Source of the DNA: a virus
IMG/VR virus record: IMGVR_UViG_3300032242_002445
Span: 1-64,000 of that record
DNA length: 64,000 nt
Strand: one strand, 5' to 3'
The notes below the pieces were generated by a model. It saw only the letters and a list, made by a program, of their open reading frames with translations. It was not told the origin of the DNA and made no database searches. Made by a program: the position numbers and the translations under genes. Below are positions 6,795-17,149 of this stretch, one piece after another. Numbering within the stretch: position 1 is the stretch's first letter; each line of letters opens with the position of its first letter.

Positions 6795-9700
6795 CAAGCA
6801 GACACACCAATTGCCCTAATATCCCTGATCATCGGGGCGATTGCCACGTTGGACGAGAGCATGACGATCTTCAGCTGGAACGAGTTGTAGGTATCGAACG
6901 GGGCCATGGCCGAGTTGTAGTACCGAACAACGTTGCCGTTGTTGATGTTGTTGAACACCTGGAGTGGGTAGCCAAATGATCCAGGCGCGACCGTCGACGA
7001 GAACCCTATGTTGTTCGTGGTCGGGGTTATCCTACCGAGCAGGGAGATGTTCAAGCCACCTGTAGGCGAGCCGAGACTCGTGACGTTGATGTTGTCGGTG
7101 AGAGTTAACGAGGTGTCGTTGGCTATTGCGTTAACTACAGAGATCTGGTACACGTTGGCGAACAGAGGTGAGCTGATCGAGACCAGGTCGCCTGGACGGT
7201 AGTCCAGACCGAAGCTTGTGCCTGTGCCTGTGACCGTGCTGTTCGATTGAGTCACGCCGACCGAACCGATCGATGTGAACACAGTGTTAGGTGTCGTCGG
7301 GAACCCGAACTGGTACTCGTTAACCGTTGACAAGTCACCGAGGACCGAGTATACGGTCTGGTTTGTGTCGTAGGTCAGGAGCGTCCAGTCCTTGTCGTCG
7401 AACGCATCGCTGTCGTTCTGGTTCCAGATCTTTGCGTACACCTTGACGTCAGTTCCCGGAGGCCTGTAGGCGTCGATGAAGATGACGAGGTCCTCTGCGG
7501 AGGAACCCTGTGCGAAGTTCACCTTCGTGGTGATGTGCTTTGCTAAGGCGCGACCGTTCTTGGTGTTCTCAAGGGAGTAGTCGTTGTTGATGATGTAACT
7601 TCCGGGATATATCATCATGTTGTTCCCGATGAGTACCGAGAAGTCGTTGTTCGAGCTCGAGTTTGAGACGAGACCGGTATTGTCACTTGTGACACCGTAA
7701 GCGAGCTCGTTGGACCTGGACATGATAAGTCTCGTCTTCTGAGTCTCGATCGCGGTATTGGAAGTTGGATCAATGACGATGTCGTCGACGTCTGGTACGT
7801 TCGTGCCCTTGTAGTTCATCCCACCGTACTTGATCACGTCGTCGGTGTCGCGGAACCAAGGACTGCGGAACTTGAACTTGTAGGTCTGAATTTCCTTAGG
7901 AGCCCTGAACTGTAGTACAGGGACGATCTTATGTGCCTCAAGGTTGGTCACGACGGTGTTGCTGTATACCAGACCGCTGTGCTCCGAGCGAAGGGTCGAG
8001 CCGACGAGGAACGAGAGGTTGGCCCCTGTTCCTGCCGAGGTGTAGATCTTATAGCTGATCTGACTCGTGTCCGCAGGGAACCCATATCCGGTGTTTGAGA
8101 TGACCACGTTCGTGATCGCCCCACCACTGACGACAACGTTGGCGTAGGCGTTGAGGGTAGTGTAAGACGAGTTAGTGCAGTACACCTCGATGTAGTCGGA
8201 CGATGCGTAGTTCGTACCGGTCGAGGACTCGACGTTGGCGCCGGGAACTGATGTCAGGGCCGACGAGTTTGCATAGACGATCTGACCGTAGCTGTCGTTG
8301 ACCGGCGAGCCGTAGCGACGATCTCTAGTGAGGACAGGTATGACTACGAGGTTACCGCTCGATGCCGAGTTACCCCAAGCCACCTTCCTGAAGCCGGCCT
8401 GCTTGTCGAGGTACTTCCTGATCTTCGGCTGCTGGTCCCTGAGGGTCCAGGTTGCACCCTTGTCGAGGGACACGAGCGTGTAGAAGTCGCTCTTCAGGCC
8501 GCGAGCGCCGGTTGCAACGAAGGCTCCTGTATCCGGTGCGTATGTAACACCGAAGAGGTACTGTCCGTAGTTGTTGGAATTGATCGAAACGGAAGTCCAC
8601 GATGTACCGTTGACTGTTGTCTGGATACCTGCGGTGCCGACTGCGACGAACACGCCGTTGCCGTAGGCCACGTCGAAGAACTGACCGCTGTATCCTGAAG
8701 TATTTCTTGTAGAAGAGATCCAGTTAACACCGTCGTTGGACTGAGCGAAGTAGTTGTCTCCCACTGCTACGAACCCGCTGTTGCCGTAGGCAACGCCGCG
8801 AAGGGCGCCCGAGAGCGACGAGTACGCCGAGTTTGCAACATAGCGTTGTGTCCAAGTAACGGAGTCAGGAGAGGTGGCGATGTAGCCGCCTGTCTTGAAG
8901 TCGTTGTAGCGCCCGACAGCGACCCATACTGCAGAGGTGCTGTTCGCTCCGTAGGTGACACCCCTGAACGCATAGCGACCGTCGCCTGTAGGGGCGGTCC
9001 TCTTAGTCCAGGTCGAGCCGTTAGGCGATGTCATGATCGTGTTGTTATTACCGACTGCTACGTACACGCTGTTGCCGTAGGCCACACCGTAGAGCGATGC
9101 ATTGGACGACGAGTTTGAGTACGTCTTGGTCCATGTCTTGCCGTCAGTGGATGTCTGAACGGTCTGCTTCTCGCCGACTGCCATGAACGAACCTCCGCCG
9201 AACGCGACGGCGTACAACGGGTTGTTGGCAGCACTGTTCGCGTATGCGAACTGATTAACATAGCTGACCTTAGGTATGTTAATCATGATGTACTCGATCG
9301 TGTTATTCACGAACTTCACGGACGTGTTTGCGTTCGAGTCCTTCAGGTGAAGGATCGAGTACTGCTTCTTATTACTCTTGTTATTAAAGTCGAAGTCGTC
9401 GTCCCAGTCGACAGTCCTGTCGTGCCTGTAGTCGATGTAGTGCATCGTCGCGACAGGAGAGACCGAGAACCGCGCGGCGGTGTCGGTGAACGTAGGGTTG
9501 TTATCGAGCACTAAGGCGGTTGAGTTAACACTGACGATCTTACGGACGTCGGTGTCGCTCCTGAACGGGTCGTAGTAGTTAGCACCGGTGTAGTACTTCT
9601 GCTTAGGTCTCTTATAGAACGACCTCGAGTCGGTGTTCATGTAGCTGTTGGAGACCAGCACGATGTACTGGGGCAGGCTGCCGTTACCTTTGAAGATTGT

Positions 9701-10558
9701 AGTGAAGTCAAATCCCGAGCTGGTAACGACGTTGGTGTTTGCCTTGACCGACACGGTACCGGACTGCAGAGGGGTTACCTGATAGATGTACTCGCCGGAG
9801 AGGTGGTGAGGGTCGTAGCCAGCGGTCCAGAGCTTTGTCGCGTCGTTACCACCGTACTTAAGGTAACGTCCGCCGACCATCGAGTACGAGTTCAACGGAT
9901 CGAATATGATGTACTCATGACGGTTCTTGACGAACACGCTATTGGATGTGTAGACGTTGTTTGCGATCGAGTTCGCAGATACGTTGAACCTACCGCAGTA
10001 GACAGTGAACTTGATGTCGGTGTCCTTTACCGAGTTCCACGCAACGGACGTGAGCTGGCCTGTAGTCGATAGTGAGTTCGACTGGAGAGGTACCATCTGT
10101 CCTGAAGCGTAGGTGTAGTAGTTGCCGACGTTCTTGGCAAATCCACCTGACGCGATGGTCTTTGTACCAACGAGGTAGTCGCCTTCCTTAGCGCTCCACA
10201 GCGAGAAGTCGGGATCCTGACCGTCGAAGCCGACGATGAAGGCGTAGGTCGTGTTTGTCTTTACAATGATGGGCTTTGAGAACTTAAAGTTCGTCTTAGT
10301 AGCCGCAGTGGAATCGACGTTCAACGAACTGTACTCGACGCGCGCTAGGTCAGTGAAGAACTTGGTCGTGTCAGGATTTCCTTGGGAGTCAACAGGGGCG
10401 AGGGCCACGGTAATTCCGGGATTGGTTATTCCCGACTTATTGCTCGTAGCTGTAGGAACCTTCTTAATAAAGAGGTCTACGCTCGTAATTATGATCTCAT
10501 CGGCATTCTGAACCTGAGACTTATCAATGTAGAAAGTTTGTGCAAGACTGAGAATCAT
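6794..10558 (-). CDS. Large baseplate/tail protein with a beta-propeller (1254 aa)
   Basis: A very large virion protein following the DUF4815 wedge gene. Residues roughly 445-750 hold six or seven repeats of the pattern 'GVAYGNSVYVAVGNNNTIMTS..G.TWT', which matches Ycf48/BNR-type (Asp-box) beta-propeller blades. The flanks are beta-rich, with 'YRPPGTDVKVYAKIWNQNDSDAFDDKDWTLL' near residue 1030, a segment typical of T4-like cyanophage baseplate proteins. A late promoter lies 28 bases upstream of the ATG at 10558. The propeller probably binds a ligand or sugar, or forms a contact surface on the baseplate rim. Equivalence to T4 gp10 is possible but unproven. Confidence 0.75.
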   Translation of the reverse strand: MILSLAQTFYIDKSQVQNADEIIITSVDLFIKKVPTATSNKSGITNPGITVALAPVDSQGNPDTTKFFTDLARVEYSSLNVDSTAATKTNFKFSKPIIVKTNTTYAFIVGFDGQDPDFSLWSAKEGDYLVGTKTIASGGFAKNVGNYYTYASGQMVPLQSNSLSTTGQLTSVAWNSVKDTDIKFTVYCGRFNVSANSIANNVYTSNSVFVKNRHEYIIFDPLNSYSMVGGRYLKYGGNDATKLWTAGYDPHHLSGEYIYQVTPLQSGTVSVKANTNVVTSSGFDFTTIFKGNGSLPQYIVLVSNSYMNTDSRSFYKRPKQKYYTGANYYDPFRSDTDVRKIVSVNSTALVLDNNPTFTDTAARFSVSPVATMHYIDYRHDRTVDWDDDFDFNNKSNKKQYSILHLKDSNANTSVKFVNNTIEYIMINIPKVSYVNQFAYANSAANNPLYAVAFGGGSFMAVGEKQTVQTSTDGKTWTKTYSNSSSNASLYGVAYGNSVYVAVGNNNTIMTSPNGSTWTKRTAPTGDGRYAFRGVTYGANSTSAVWVAVGRYNDFKTGGYIATSPDSVTWTQRYVANSAYSSLSGALRGVAYGNSGFVAVGDNYFAQSNDGVNWISSTRNTSGYSGQFFDVAYGNGVFVAVGTAGIQTTVNGTSWTSVSINSNNYGQYLFGVTYAPDTGAFVATGARGLKSDFYTLVSLDKGATWTLRDQQPKIRKYLDKQAGFRKVAWGNSASSGNLVVIPVLTRDRRYGSPVNDSYGQIVYANSSALTSVPGANVESSTGTNYASSDYIEVYCTNSSYTTLNAYANVVVSGGAITNVVISNTGYGFPADTSQISYKIYTSAGTGANLSFLVGSTLRSEHSGLVYSNTVVTNLEAHKIVPVLQFRAPKEIQTYKFKFRSPWFRDTDDVIKYGGMNYKGTNVPDVDDIVIDPTSNTAIETQKTRLIMSRSNELAYGVTSDNTGLVSNSSSNNDFSVLIGNNMMIYPGSYIINNDYSLENTKNGRALAKHITTKVNFAQGSSAEDLVIFIDAYRPPGTDVKVYAKIWNQNDSDAFDDKDWTLLTYDTNQTVYSVLGDLSTVNEYQFGFPTTPNTVFTSIGSVGVTQSNSTVTGTGTSFGLDYRPGDLVSISSPLFANVYQISVVNAIANDTSLTLTDNINVTSLGSPTGGLNISLLGRITPTTNNIGFSSTVAPGSFGYPLQVFNNINNGNVVRYYNSAMAPFDTYNSFQLKIVMLSSNVAIAPMIRDIRAIGVSA

Positions 10559-10585
10559 CAATTTATCCTGTTCTCGTTTTAGTCT

Positions 10586-10592
10586 TATTTAT
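10586..10592 (-). promoter_or_regulatory. Late promoter (ATAAATA)
   Basis: ATAAATAAGAC on the minus strand, 28 bases upstream of the ATG at 10558, in the gap between the DUF4815 gene's stop and the propeller gene. Confidence 0.7.
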
Positions 10593-10628
10593 TGACTTTA
10601 GACGAAGTTACTTAAACTTAAGCAAGAG

Positions 10629-10648
10629 AGCTGGCTCTTAAGCCAGCT
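10629..10648 (-). terminator. Stem-loop after the DUF4815 gene
   Basis: AGCTGGCT, a 4-base loop, then AGCCAGCT form a perfect 8-bp stem 2 bases after the stop at 10651. No strong T-run follows. It separates the wedge gene from the late promoter of the next gene. Confidence 0.6.
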
Positions 10649-10650
10649 AA

Positions 10651-13600
10651 TTATATGATCCGATTACCGACATCACCGTAGCCACCGAAGTGATTGTCAA
10701 GGCCGCTGCTGCGAGCTAAATTAGTTTTCGGCAGTACGACCGTTCTAACACTTGGCGTAGAAGTCCCTTCGATGTCGGACCCTTGAACGATACTAGGAAG
10801 GTTGAAGGACGCGGTCGACGTGCTGTCGATGTTGTAGATAATAATCTTCTGATTTCCTGGATCGAGGACTATGTTCTTTCTAGAGTCGTTGTCGACGAGA
10901 GCGGCCTCGTTGATGTTGATGTACACCGTCAAGTTAAGCTTGCCGCTGGCGTCTGTGAGGAGAGTTTGATTATAGAGCTTGATCGACGTATTGGAAGGAA
11001 GAGTACCTGTCGTGTACTGGATGGACGTATTGGTAAGTTCGCTGCCGTTGAGGAAGACCCTATGAGCTGTCAGCGGCTTGAGACCTGCAACGTTCGCCGT
11101 GACCTGCTGTCCGAACCAATATACCTTCGTGCCGGACGGTAAGTGCTCGTACCTATGAACCTCGATGGTGCTAGGCGAGACGTTGGTTACAACCCCGTTG
11201 TATGTGACAGGAAGTACTGGAGTCGTGACCGTCGTAGTCGCGAGAGGTTGCGAGACCAGAGCGTACTCGGTATATGACGGCAAGCCTGGAGGAGTGATGA
11301 CGATAGTTGAGTTCTCTTTAGGAATGGCGTAGTTATTCGCCACAGTTGCATTATACTCGGGATTAAGAAGGTCTGTGTAGCTGTTATCGTTAAAGTTATC
11401 GGTGAAGAAGCCGAACTTAAACCGATTGATTCCAGCTGAGATCGAGCTAGGGAGGTTCAGGTCCTTGATGCTTGCCTCGAGGAGGCTTAGCGCGACGTAG
11501 TACTCAAGTGTCTGGATTCTCCTCTCGAGATTTCCGATGTTCTCCATCGTGTATCTCTGAGGTTGGGCATTTGACACGTCCGTGCTACTATACACGCTCG
11601 TCAGCGTGTGGTTTTGAACACGCTGGAATGAGAACCTCTCGTTTGCGATTCCGGTATTGATGATGTCGTTGTATACCGACGACCTCTTAAACGGGATGTT
11701 TGGATAAGAAGGAACATTGATGATGTTTATCACCATCGCATTATCCGGAATGATAATCGGAGAAGGTGACGGTCCGACTATCGGCTTTCCTTTTATCAAA
11801 GTGATGTTGTTATCACTTCCTATGGCAACGACGTCCTTGCGCGCAAGGTAGTAGGCCTTGTCGTACACGACGGAAGTACCCGGAACAGGAAAGCGCCTGT
11901 CGACCGTGTTGTTGAACGTTGTTGTATAAGGAGGGTTCACCGTCGCCTGAGACAAGGTGCTCGTGACGTTGGCAGTATTTGCAACGATCGGCCTGAAGTC
12001 GATGCAGTTTATCAGGTCGTAGTACGCACCCTTGTGCGTGTAGAGCTCGGGGATCTCGAGCGTATTGCTGTTGGATCCAAGGCTTGCGCGCGGCAATGCG
12101 TCTATGGTCGACCTTTGCGACGAGTTGGACGAGACGTAGGAAGTAACGGTGTACGGACCTGATCCTGTGCCTACCGAGAAGGAATCGAACTTGACGAGAA
12201 GCCAGTTCGACGATGACAGGCTCAGACCTTTCATGTTCTTCTTATAGAGGAACCCGAGGTCGTAGTAGTCCGCAGTCTGGTTATGGTCGATGAAGAAGCT
12301 ATCCGTAACATCGCTGTCCGACTCGGATACCGCGTTAGAGGATCCAAGAAACACGCTCTGGAGCCTGAAGATGTCCGGAACGCCGAGACACCAGGGACCG
12401 GTGATACCACCGGCGTTGTTGGCGAGGTTGATGTAGACGTAGTTTCCGCGACTCGCCTGCTTTGCCTCGGGTGTGACCGAGTTCCTCTGCGCCTTGTAGT
12501 AGATCGAGCAGGTCGTACTCGACTGAAGGAAGCCGAGGTTGAGGTTAAAGCTGAGCGTAGAACCCGAGGCGACAACACTGTAGTTGTCGCGGAGCGACGT
12601 GCTCGTCAGCGGGAACGGAACGTTGCGCGGGAAGTACCTGGTGACCGTCGCGGTCGAGTAGTTGAAGTTCGGTGCGCTGTCGAGAGTCACGCTCGTCGAG
12701 TTCGTAACCTGGGTCACAATCCTGACGCAGTTCGCCGACGAGTTGGAGACGAGGATGTAGTCTCCTGCGACGAGCCCGAGGTAGGTGTCGTTAAAGACCG
12801 TCGAGGTTCCTACAAGTACGTTGCTCGAGGAATTAGAGACGACGGTGCCGGTAAGGCTCGAGTTGACTGTCAGGCCGGAGCTGGTCGGCACCAGGACGAT
12901 GTCGTTGAGTTGGCCTGCCGTGAGGGATCCGCTGTAGGTAAACACGTCAGGGATGGTCAGGGTGAACGACCCACTGTTTCCAATACTAAATACGCTGTTG
13001 ACGGTGGTGTACTGGTAAGTTAAGTTCTGAGCATACAGCAGGGATGAGGATCCGGCGTTGAATATAAGCTGGCTCGGACCCGAGTTGGAGGTCGACAGTG
13101 TTGCGATGCTGCTGTTCTGACTCGTGCTGAACGTGGTGACGACGTCCGCAACACCGACGTTGCTGGAACCGTTGTTGTATACCAAGCTCCTCACCGAGCT
13201 GAAGTTCGCACCGATGTTCATGTTGACGTTGAACAGGTAGATCTGATAGATGCCACTTGCCTGCTGGACAACCTGCCTGATGTTCGCGGTACCGATCTGA
13301 TTACCTAAAGGCGTGATCGTTCCTCCGCTGATGCCGAGAAGCGAGCTGTTGCCTGTATAGTTCAACGCCGTATCGTAGAGCTTGATGGAAGCACCGGTGT
13401 TGAACGCGAAGGCGCCTGCGAAGTTCTTGACCGTGACGTAGCTCGAGTACGAGAGCTGAAGAGTCTCGGAGTTGCTCGTCAGGTAGTCGATACCCTTCGT
13501 GTTGTCGACCGAGTAGTTGTCGAACGTCTGGACCTTGTAACCCGAGATGTATGCGATGCCCGGATCGACGATGATCGAGAACGTATTGCCCTCACGTGTG

Positions 13601-15075
13601 GTATCGATAGGAGAGCGAGTCGTGACCTGGAATCGGTCGATCGAGTAGTCCCCTGCCGAGTCTCGAGTTCTCATGGCCATCTCGTCCTCGATGGCGTTGT
13701 ACTGAGTCTCCTGGTTCTTCCTGTAAGGATAGCCTTCCGAGAACTCGACGACGCTGAGGAAGTCGGCGTTCGCCGCCGCGACCGTACTGTCGAGGGTTAT
13801 GAGGTACGGCGTGATCTTGAGACGATCCGCACCCGGCGCCGACAGGTTGAAGGTTCCCGTGGCGTTGTCGAGCAAGGACGTGTCGATGTTGTAGTCGATG
13901 ATGCTCTCGGTAGTCGAGAACCCGATCGAGACGTTGTTCGGGACGTTGGTGTACTTCGTGACGATCGTGGTCTGAGGATCAACCCTGAGGAAGTATCCGT
14001 TCTTATAGATGATACCCTCGGAAACGCCAAACGCATAACCCGTACCAACTGGATTGGTGTTAGGCCAGGAATTAGCGAGCGAGTTATTCGCGATGCGGAT
14101 TTTACCGACGTAGTTGTATGCGTTGAGCCAGTCGGTCGGAGATGACGGATAGGTCGCAACGGCGGTCGGCTGCTTTACAGTGAGGTAAGGCTGGGCGAGG
14201 TAGTTGGTTCCCTGTGAGGACAAGGAAATTCCAGTGATGACACCGTTGATGTCGGTGAGGATGTTACCGCTCGCACCGCTTCCGAGGATTTGATTGATGG
14301 TCGCGGTGGCACCGGACGTCTGTCCTACGATCGTCTCGTTGTTCGAGAAAGTCCAGGTAGTGGCGCTCAGCGAGGAGTTCGTTACGTCGGTCTGAAGCGG
14401 CTTGATGCGAAGGACCGTGCTGTTGAGTGCGCTGGTCGTATCGATCGATATGACGCTCGCCCGAGCCGTAGTAGTTCCACCGACGATCGTCTCTCCTGCC
14501 TGAAACGCAGTGGCTGAGACCGCGTTAATCGAGATCGCAGGAACGATGACGAGAGTGTCCGTATTACTGAAGCCTGCACCACCCGCGGCGATGTACGTCT
14601 TGGACAAAGTGTTGTTCGAGCTGTACACGGTGAGTGTATCACCGGCTGAGAACGCCGTGGAGTTACCGTACTGACCGCTGTTTACATAACGAACGAAGAT
14701 CGTGTTGAGGTCAGGGTTGGTCGCGACGTAGCCGTTTGCCGAGTTGAGAACGTAGGCGATAAGACCGGTCGTGTTCCTAACGAAGTTGTTGACGTAGGAG
14801 ATAGGACTCGATGGGGTGCCGTCGATCTCTGAGTCTTCAAGCTTGGCGTAAGGGTAGTTATCATAGAAGATGAAGTTACACCCGTTGATAATCGTACCGC
14901 GCTTGTAGATGTTGTTACCAAATCTCTCGATCTGGTTCTGAAGGACCGTCTGGAGTTGATTTAGCTCTCTCGTCTGAACTGCGACCGAAGGCTTGAAGAG
15001 GACCTTGTAGTACTCTTTTGTCTGGTCATAGTCATCGAAGTAAGGAGAGACTCCAAGATTGGTAGTAATTGGCAT
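10651..15075 (-). CDS. Baseplate wedge protein, DUF4815 family (1474 aa)
   Basis: The N-terminus 'MPITTNLGVSPYFDDYDQTKEYYKVLF' followed by 'VQTRELNQLQTVLQNQIERFG' is the hallmark of DUF4815 proteins, long wedge proteins that follow gp8 in cyanophage-type T4 relatives. The N-terminal 500 residues form the family domain. The middle holds repeated beta modules (for example 'FQAGETIVGGTTTARASV' and 'NNETIVGQTSGATATI'). The C-terminal third carries helical 'NIGNLERRIQTLEYYVALSLLE', which resembles a trimerisation segment. Position after gp8 suggests it does the work of T4 gp9/gp10 at the wedge periphery. Confidence 0.85.
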   Translation of the reverse strand: MPITTNLGVSPYFDDYDQTKEYYKVLFKPSVAVQTRELNQLQTVLQNQIERFGNNIYKRGTIINGCNFIFYDNYPYAKLEDSEIDGTPSSPISYVNNFVRNTTGLIAYVLNSANGYVATNPDLNTIFVRYVNSGQYGNSTAFSAGDTLTVYSSNNTLSKTYIAAGGAGFSNTDTLVIVPAISINAVSATAFQAGETIVGGTTTARASVISIDTTSALNSTVLRIKPLQTDVTNSSLSATTWTFSNNETIVGQTSGATATINQILGSGASGNILTDINGVITGISLSSQGTNYLAQPYLTVKQPTAVATYPSSPTDWLNAYNYVGKIRIANNSLANSWPNTNPVGTGYAFGVSEGIIYKNGYFLRVDPQTTIVTKYTNVPNNVSIGFSTTESIIDYNIDTSLLDNATGTFNLSAPGADRLKITPYLITLDSTVAAANADFLSVVEFSEGYPYRKNQETQYNAIEDEMAMRTRDSAGDYSIDRFQVTTRSPIDTTREGNTFSIIVDPGIAYISGYKVQTFDNYSVDNTKGIDYLTSNSETLQLSYSSYVTVKNFAGAFAFNTGASIKLYDTALNYTGNSSLLGISGGTITPLGNQIGTANIRQVVQQASGIYQIYLFNVNMNIGANFSSVRSLVYNNGSSNVGVADVVTTFSTSQNSSIATLSTSNSGPSQLIFNAGSSSLLYAQNLTYQYTTVNSVFSIGNSGSFTLTIPDVFTYSGSLTAGQLNDIVLVPTSSGLTVNSSLTGTVVSNSSSNVLVGTSTVFNDTYLGLVAGDYILVSNSSANCVRIVTQVTNSTSVTLDSAPNFNYSTATVTRYFPRNVPFPLTSTSLRDNYSVVASGSTLSFNLNLGFLQSSTTCSIYYKAQRNSVTPEAKQASRGNYVYINLANNAGGITGPWCLGVPDIFRLQSVFLGSSNAVSESDSDVTDSFFIDHNQTADYYDLGFLYKKNMKGLSLSSSNWLLVKFDSFSVGTGSGPYTVTSYVSSNSSQRSTIDALPRASLGSNSNTLEIPELYTHKGAYYDLINCIDFRPIVANTANVTSTLSQATVNPPYTTTFNNTVDRRFPVPGTSVVYDKAYYLARKDVVAIGSDNNITLIKGKPIVGPSPSPIIIPDNAMVINIINVPSYPNIPFKRSSVYNDIINTGIANERFSFQRVQNHTLTSVYSSTDVSNAQPQRYTMENIGNLERRIQTLEYYVALSLLEASIKDLNLPSSISAGINRFKFGFFTDNFNDNSYTDLLNPEYNATVANNYAIPKENSTIVITPPGLPSYTEYALVSQPLATTTVTTPVLPVTYNGVVTNVSPSTIEVHRYEHLPSGTKVYWFGQQVTANVAGLKPLTAHRVFLNGSELTNTSIQYTTGTLPSNTSIKLYNQTLLTDASGKLNLTVYININEAALVDNDSRKNIVLDPGNQKIIIYNIDSTSTASFNLPSIVQGSDIEGTSTPSVRTVVLPKTNLARSSGLDNHFGGYGDVGNRII

Positions 15076-15087
15076 CTTTAATCCTTC

Positions 15088-17139
15088 TTAAAACTCAAGT
15101 ATGAGCTTAAAATTCTCGGTCTGATCGGAAGCCCTTGTTACAGGGTTTATGTTCTCAACGTATAGAACCTCACCGGAACCATGAACGAGCTCCGGAGAGT
15201 ATTTATTGGTCGGATTGTACTGCGCTCCGCTAACCTGCCCCTTTAACCTGTTGCTTCCGCCGACGTTGAACACGCCGGTCTGCTGGGTAGTATAGAGGGT
15301 GTTCAGGCTGCTGTTGGACACAATCGTGTAGAACACGGCATTGGGAGGGTTGGTCAGGATGTCGGTCGACGCGATGACCTCGCCGTTGATGAACGTCCCT
15401 CCGGTAACGGACCCAGGATATGCGTACATCTGAATGAAGGTGTTGAAGTCCTTGGTCTGCCCGCTCCTTGACACGCTGGTGACGTTTGCGATCGCTCCCG
15501 TAACCGAGCCGATGATCTGATCACCTGCAGAGAACACCCCGCGGACTTTGTCAAGGACCACGGTCGTCGGGGTCGTTGCGATCACCGTGCCGTAGCTCGT
15601 AACGTTTGCTAGGTATACCGTAGCACCGGCACTCGTGAACGAGCTGTTGGTAAAGAACGAGACGGCCGTGCTATTTACGGTTGAGACCTGATTGATGTCG
15701 TAGTAGGAGCCGTTCGAGATGTAGATGTAGTCGTTGGAGGCGAACATCGGGATAAGATTACCCGATACTATACTCGCGACGTTCGAGGACGAGTTGATGC
15801 TCACCGTTGCGTTTGTCTGAACAGGCTTTACCTTATAGACTATATCACCGGTGTAGGACGAGTTGGAGAAGTTCCCGGATTTTCCGGTCAGCGTCAGAGT
15901 TACACCACTGAACAGTGGGTTCTTCATCAGGCCGACCTGATTGAACTGGTTATTTCCAACCGCGGGTACTGTATTAGACTCGGTGTTCGATAGGTTAACG
16001 CTGACCGTAGCGTAGACGGCACCGAGCTCAGCAGCCGCATCGTACCCGTGCCCTCCGCGTGGGGGAAGTATAGGCCTAACGGAAGCTGGCGAGAATTGAC
16101 TGAGCACCGATACCGCGCTGCTGACGCCGACTGTGGCTGAAGCGTACTTGTAGTTGGCACCGTTGTCGAGCATCTTGACGCGATAGATGGTATTACCAGC
16201 AGCGGCGGCGGAGTTGACAATTGCCAGTCCTATCGCCGCGGTCGTCTCAGTTCCATCTCCGGTCACGACGACACCAGGATAGATCTCGTACGTGGTTTGA
16301 TTGTCAGGCTTGACCGTAAAAGGAGTCAGCGTCTTGATGTAGTTGCCGCTGCTGTTGGAGTAGGACGTTGAGATAGGTCTGAATTGTCCGATCAAGGCCG
16401 AGTAGTTTGTACTCGCTGTTATGTGAATGTAGCACCCGAGGAAGGCATCGGGCGATGACATATTAGTATTGGAGATGGGAATAGCAAACGTATCGACCGA
16501 GATGACGTCGGTCGTGTTGAACTTGGTGTTCTCGATGTAGTTGATGTACCCGTTTCCTCCGACCGTGACGTTGATGACGTCTATGGATCCTGGAGAGGCG
16601 AACGAGGAGACCGTCGAGTTGGCAACTACAGGAATGTAGGAGGTCGTAGCGAACTTGTTGTAGTTTGCCGAGTCGACGCTGAACATGTACTTCCACATGT
16701 AACCATCGCTGGTGATGTAGGACTGATCAGTTGCATTGACCTGTGATATGTCCGGAGAGATCGTTGATACCGAGTTACCGCTGTTGTAGAGACACTTGAA
16801 TACGTTGTAGAACGTCCCTTGTGTTACTCCAACGTAGAAGTTCTTACTGAACAGGCTCGGGTCTGAGTCATCGTACTGGGCATATACCGTACCGCTGCTA
16901 TAGTCTATTCTCGGCATGGAGAGTAGGACGTCGGACGACTTGACCTTCTTTCCAAAGACCATGCTCCTGTAGGCGCCCCAGATCGTATTGCTCGAGTTGT
17001 CGTAGCTGTTAGCAACCGAAATACTGTTTGAGTAACCAACGTAGAAGTAGTAGGTATTATCGTTGTCCGTCTTAAACGAACTGATAAAGTCCCTAGCGTT
17101 GTTGACGCTATACGCCGCGGTTATTAACTTATTTGCCAT
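15088..17139 (-). CDS. 8: Baseplate wedge subunit gp8
   Basis: The N-terminal 150 residues ('YYFYVGYSNSISVANSYDN', 'SDGYMWKYMFSVDSANYNKF') and the C-terminus ('HGSGEVLYVENINPVTRASDQ.ENFKLILEF') align with T4 gp8, whose end is 'HSGEMIYMENRPPIIMAMDQTEEINILFTF'. T4 gp8 has 334 residues and this protein 683. The extra length is inserted beta modules between about residues 190 and 560, including 'FSAGDQIIGSVTGAIANVTSV'. It lies directly after gp7, as in T4. Wedge component that links gp7 to the outer plate. Confidence 0.85.
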   Translation of the reverse strand: MANKLITAAYSVNNARDFISSFKTDNDNTYYFYVGYSNSISVANSYDNSSNTIWGAYRSMVFGKKVKSSDVLLSMPRIDYSSGTVYAQYDDSDPSLFSKNFYVGVTQGTFYNVFKCLYNSGNSVSTISPDISQVNATDQSYITSDGYMWKYMFSVDSANYNKFATTSYIPVVANSTVSSFASPGSIDVINVTVGGNGYINYIENTKFNTTDVISVDTFAIPISNTNMSSPDAFLGCYIHITASTNYSALIGQFRPISTSYSNSSGNYIKTLTPFTVKPDNQTTYEIYPGVVVTGDGTETTAAIGLAIVNSAAAAGNTIYRVKMLDNGANYKYASATVGVSSAVSVLSQFSPASVRPILPPRGGHGYDAAAELGAVYATVSVNLSNTESNTVPAVGNNQFNQVGLMKNPLFSGVTLTLTGKSGNFSNSSYTGDIVYKVKPVQTNATVSINSSSNVASIVSGNLIPMFASNDYIYISNGSYYDINQVSTVNSTAVSFFTNSSFTSAGATVYLANVTSYGTVIATTPTTVVLDKVRGVFSAGDQIIGSVTGAIANVTSVSRSGQTKDFNTFIQMYAYPGSVTGGTFINGEVIASTDILTNPPNAVFYTIVSNSSLNTLYTTQQTGVFNVGGSNRLKGQVSGAQYNPTNKYSPELVHGSGEVLYVENINPVTRASDQTENFKLILEF
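15200..15206 (-). promoter_or_regulatory. Possible late promoter inside gp8
   Basis: ATAAATACTC on the minus strand, 125 bases upstream of the DUF4815 start at 15075. It lies in coding sequence, as do other late promoter copies in this tightly packed cluster. Confidence 0.5.
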
Positions 17140-17149
17140 TACAACACAC

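Noticed and set aside
12283-13023. A 246-codon plus-strand frame inside the DUF4815 gene
   Set aside because: Highly Arg/Val/Glu-rich, no homology pattern, entirely covered by the wedge gene on the other strand.
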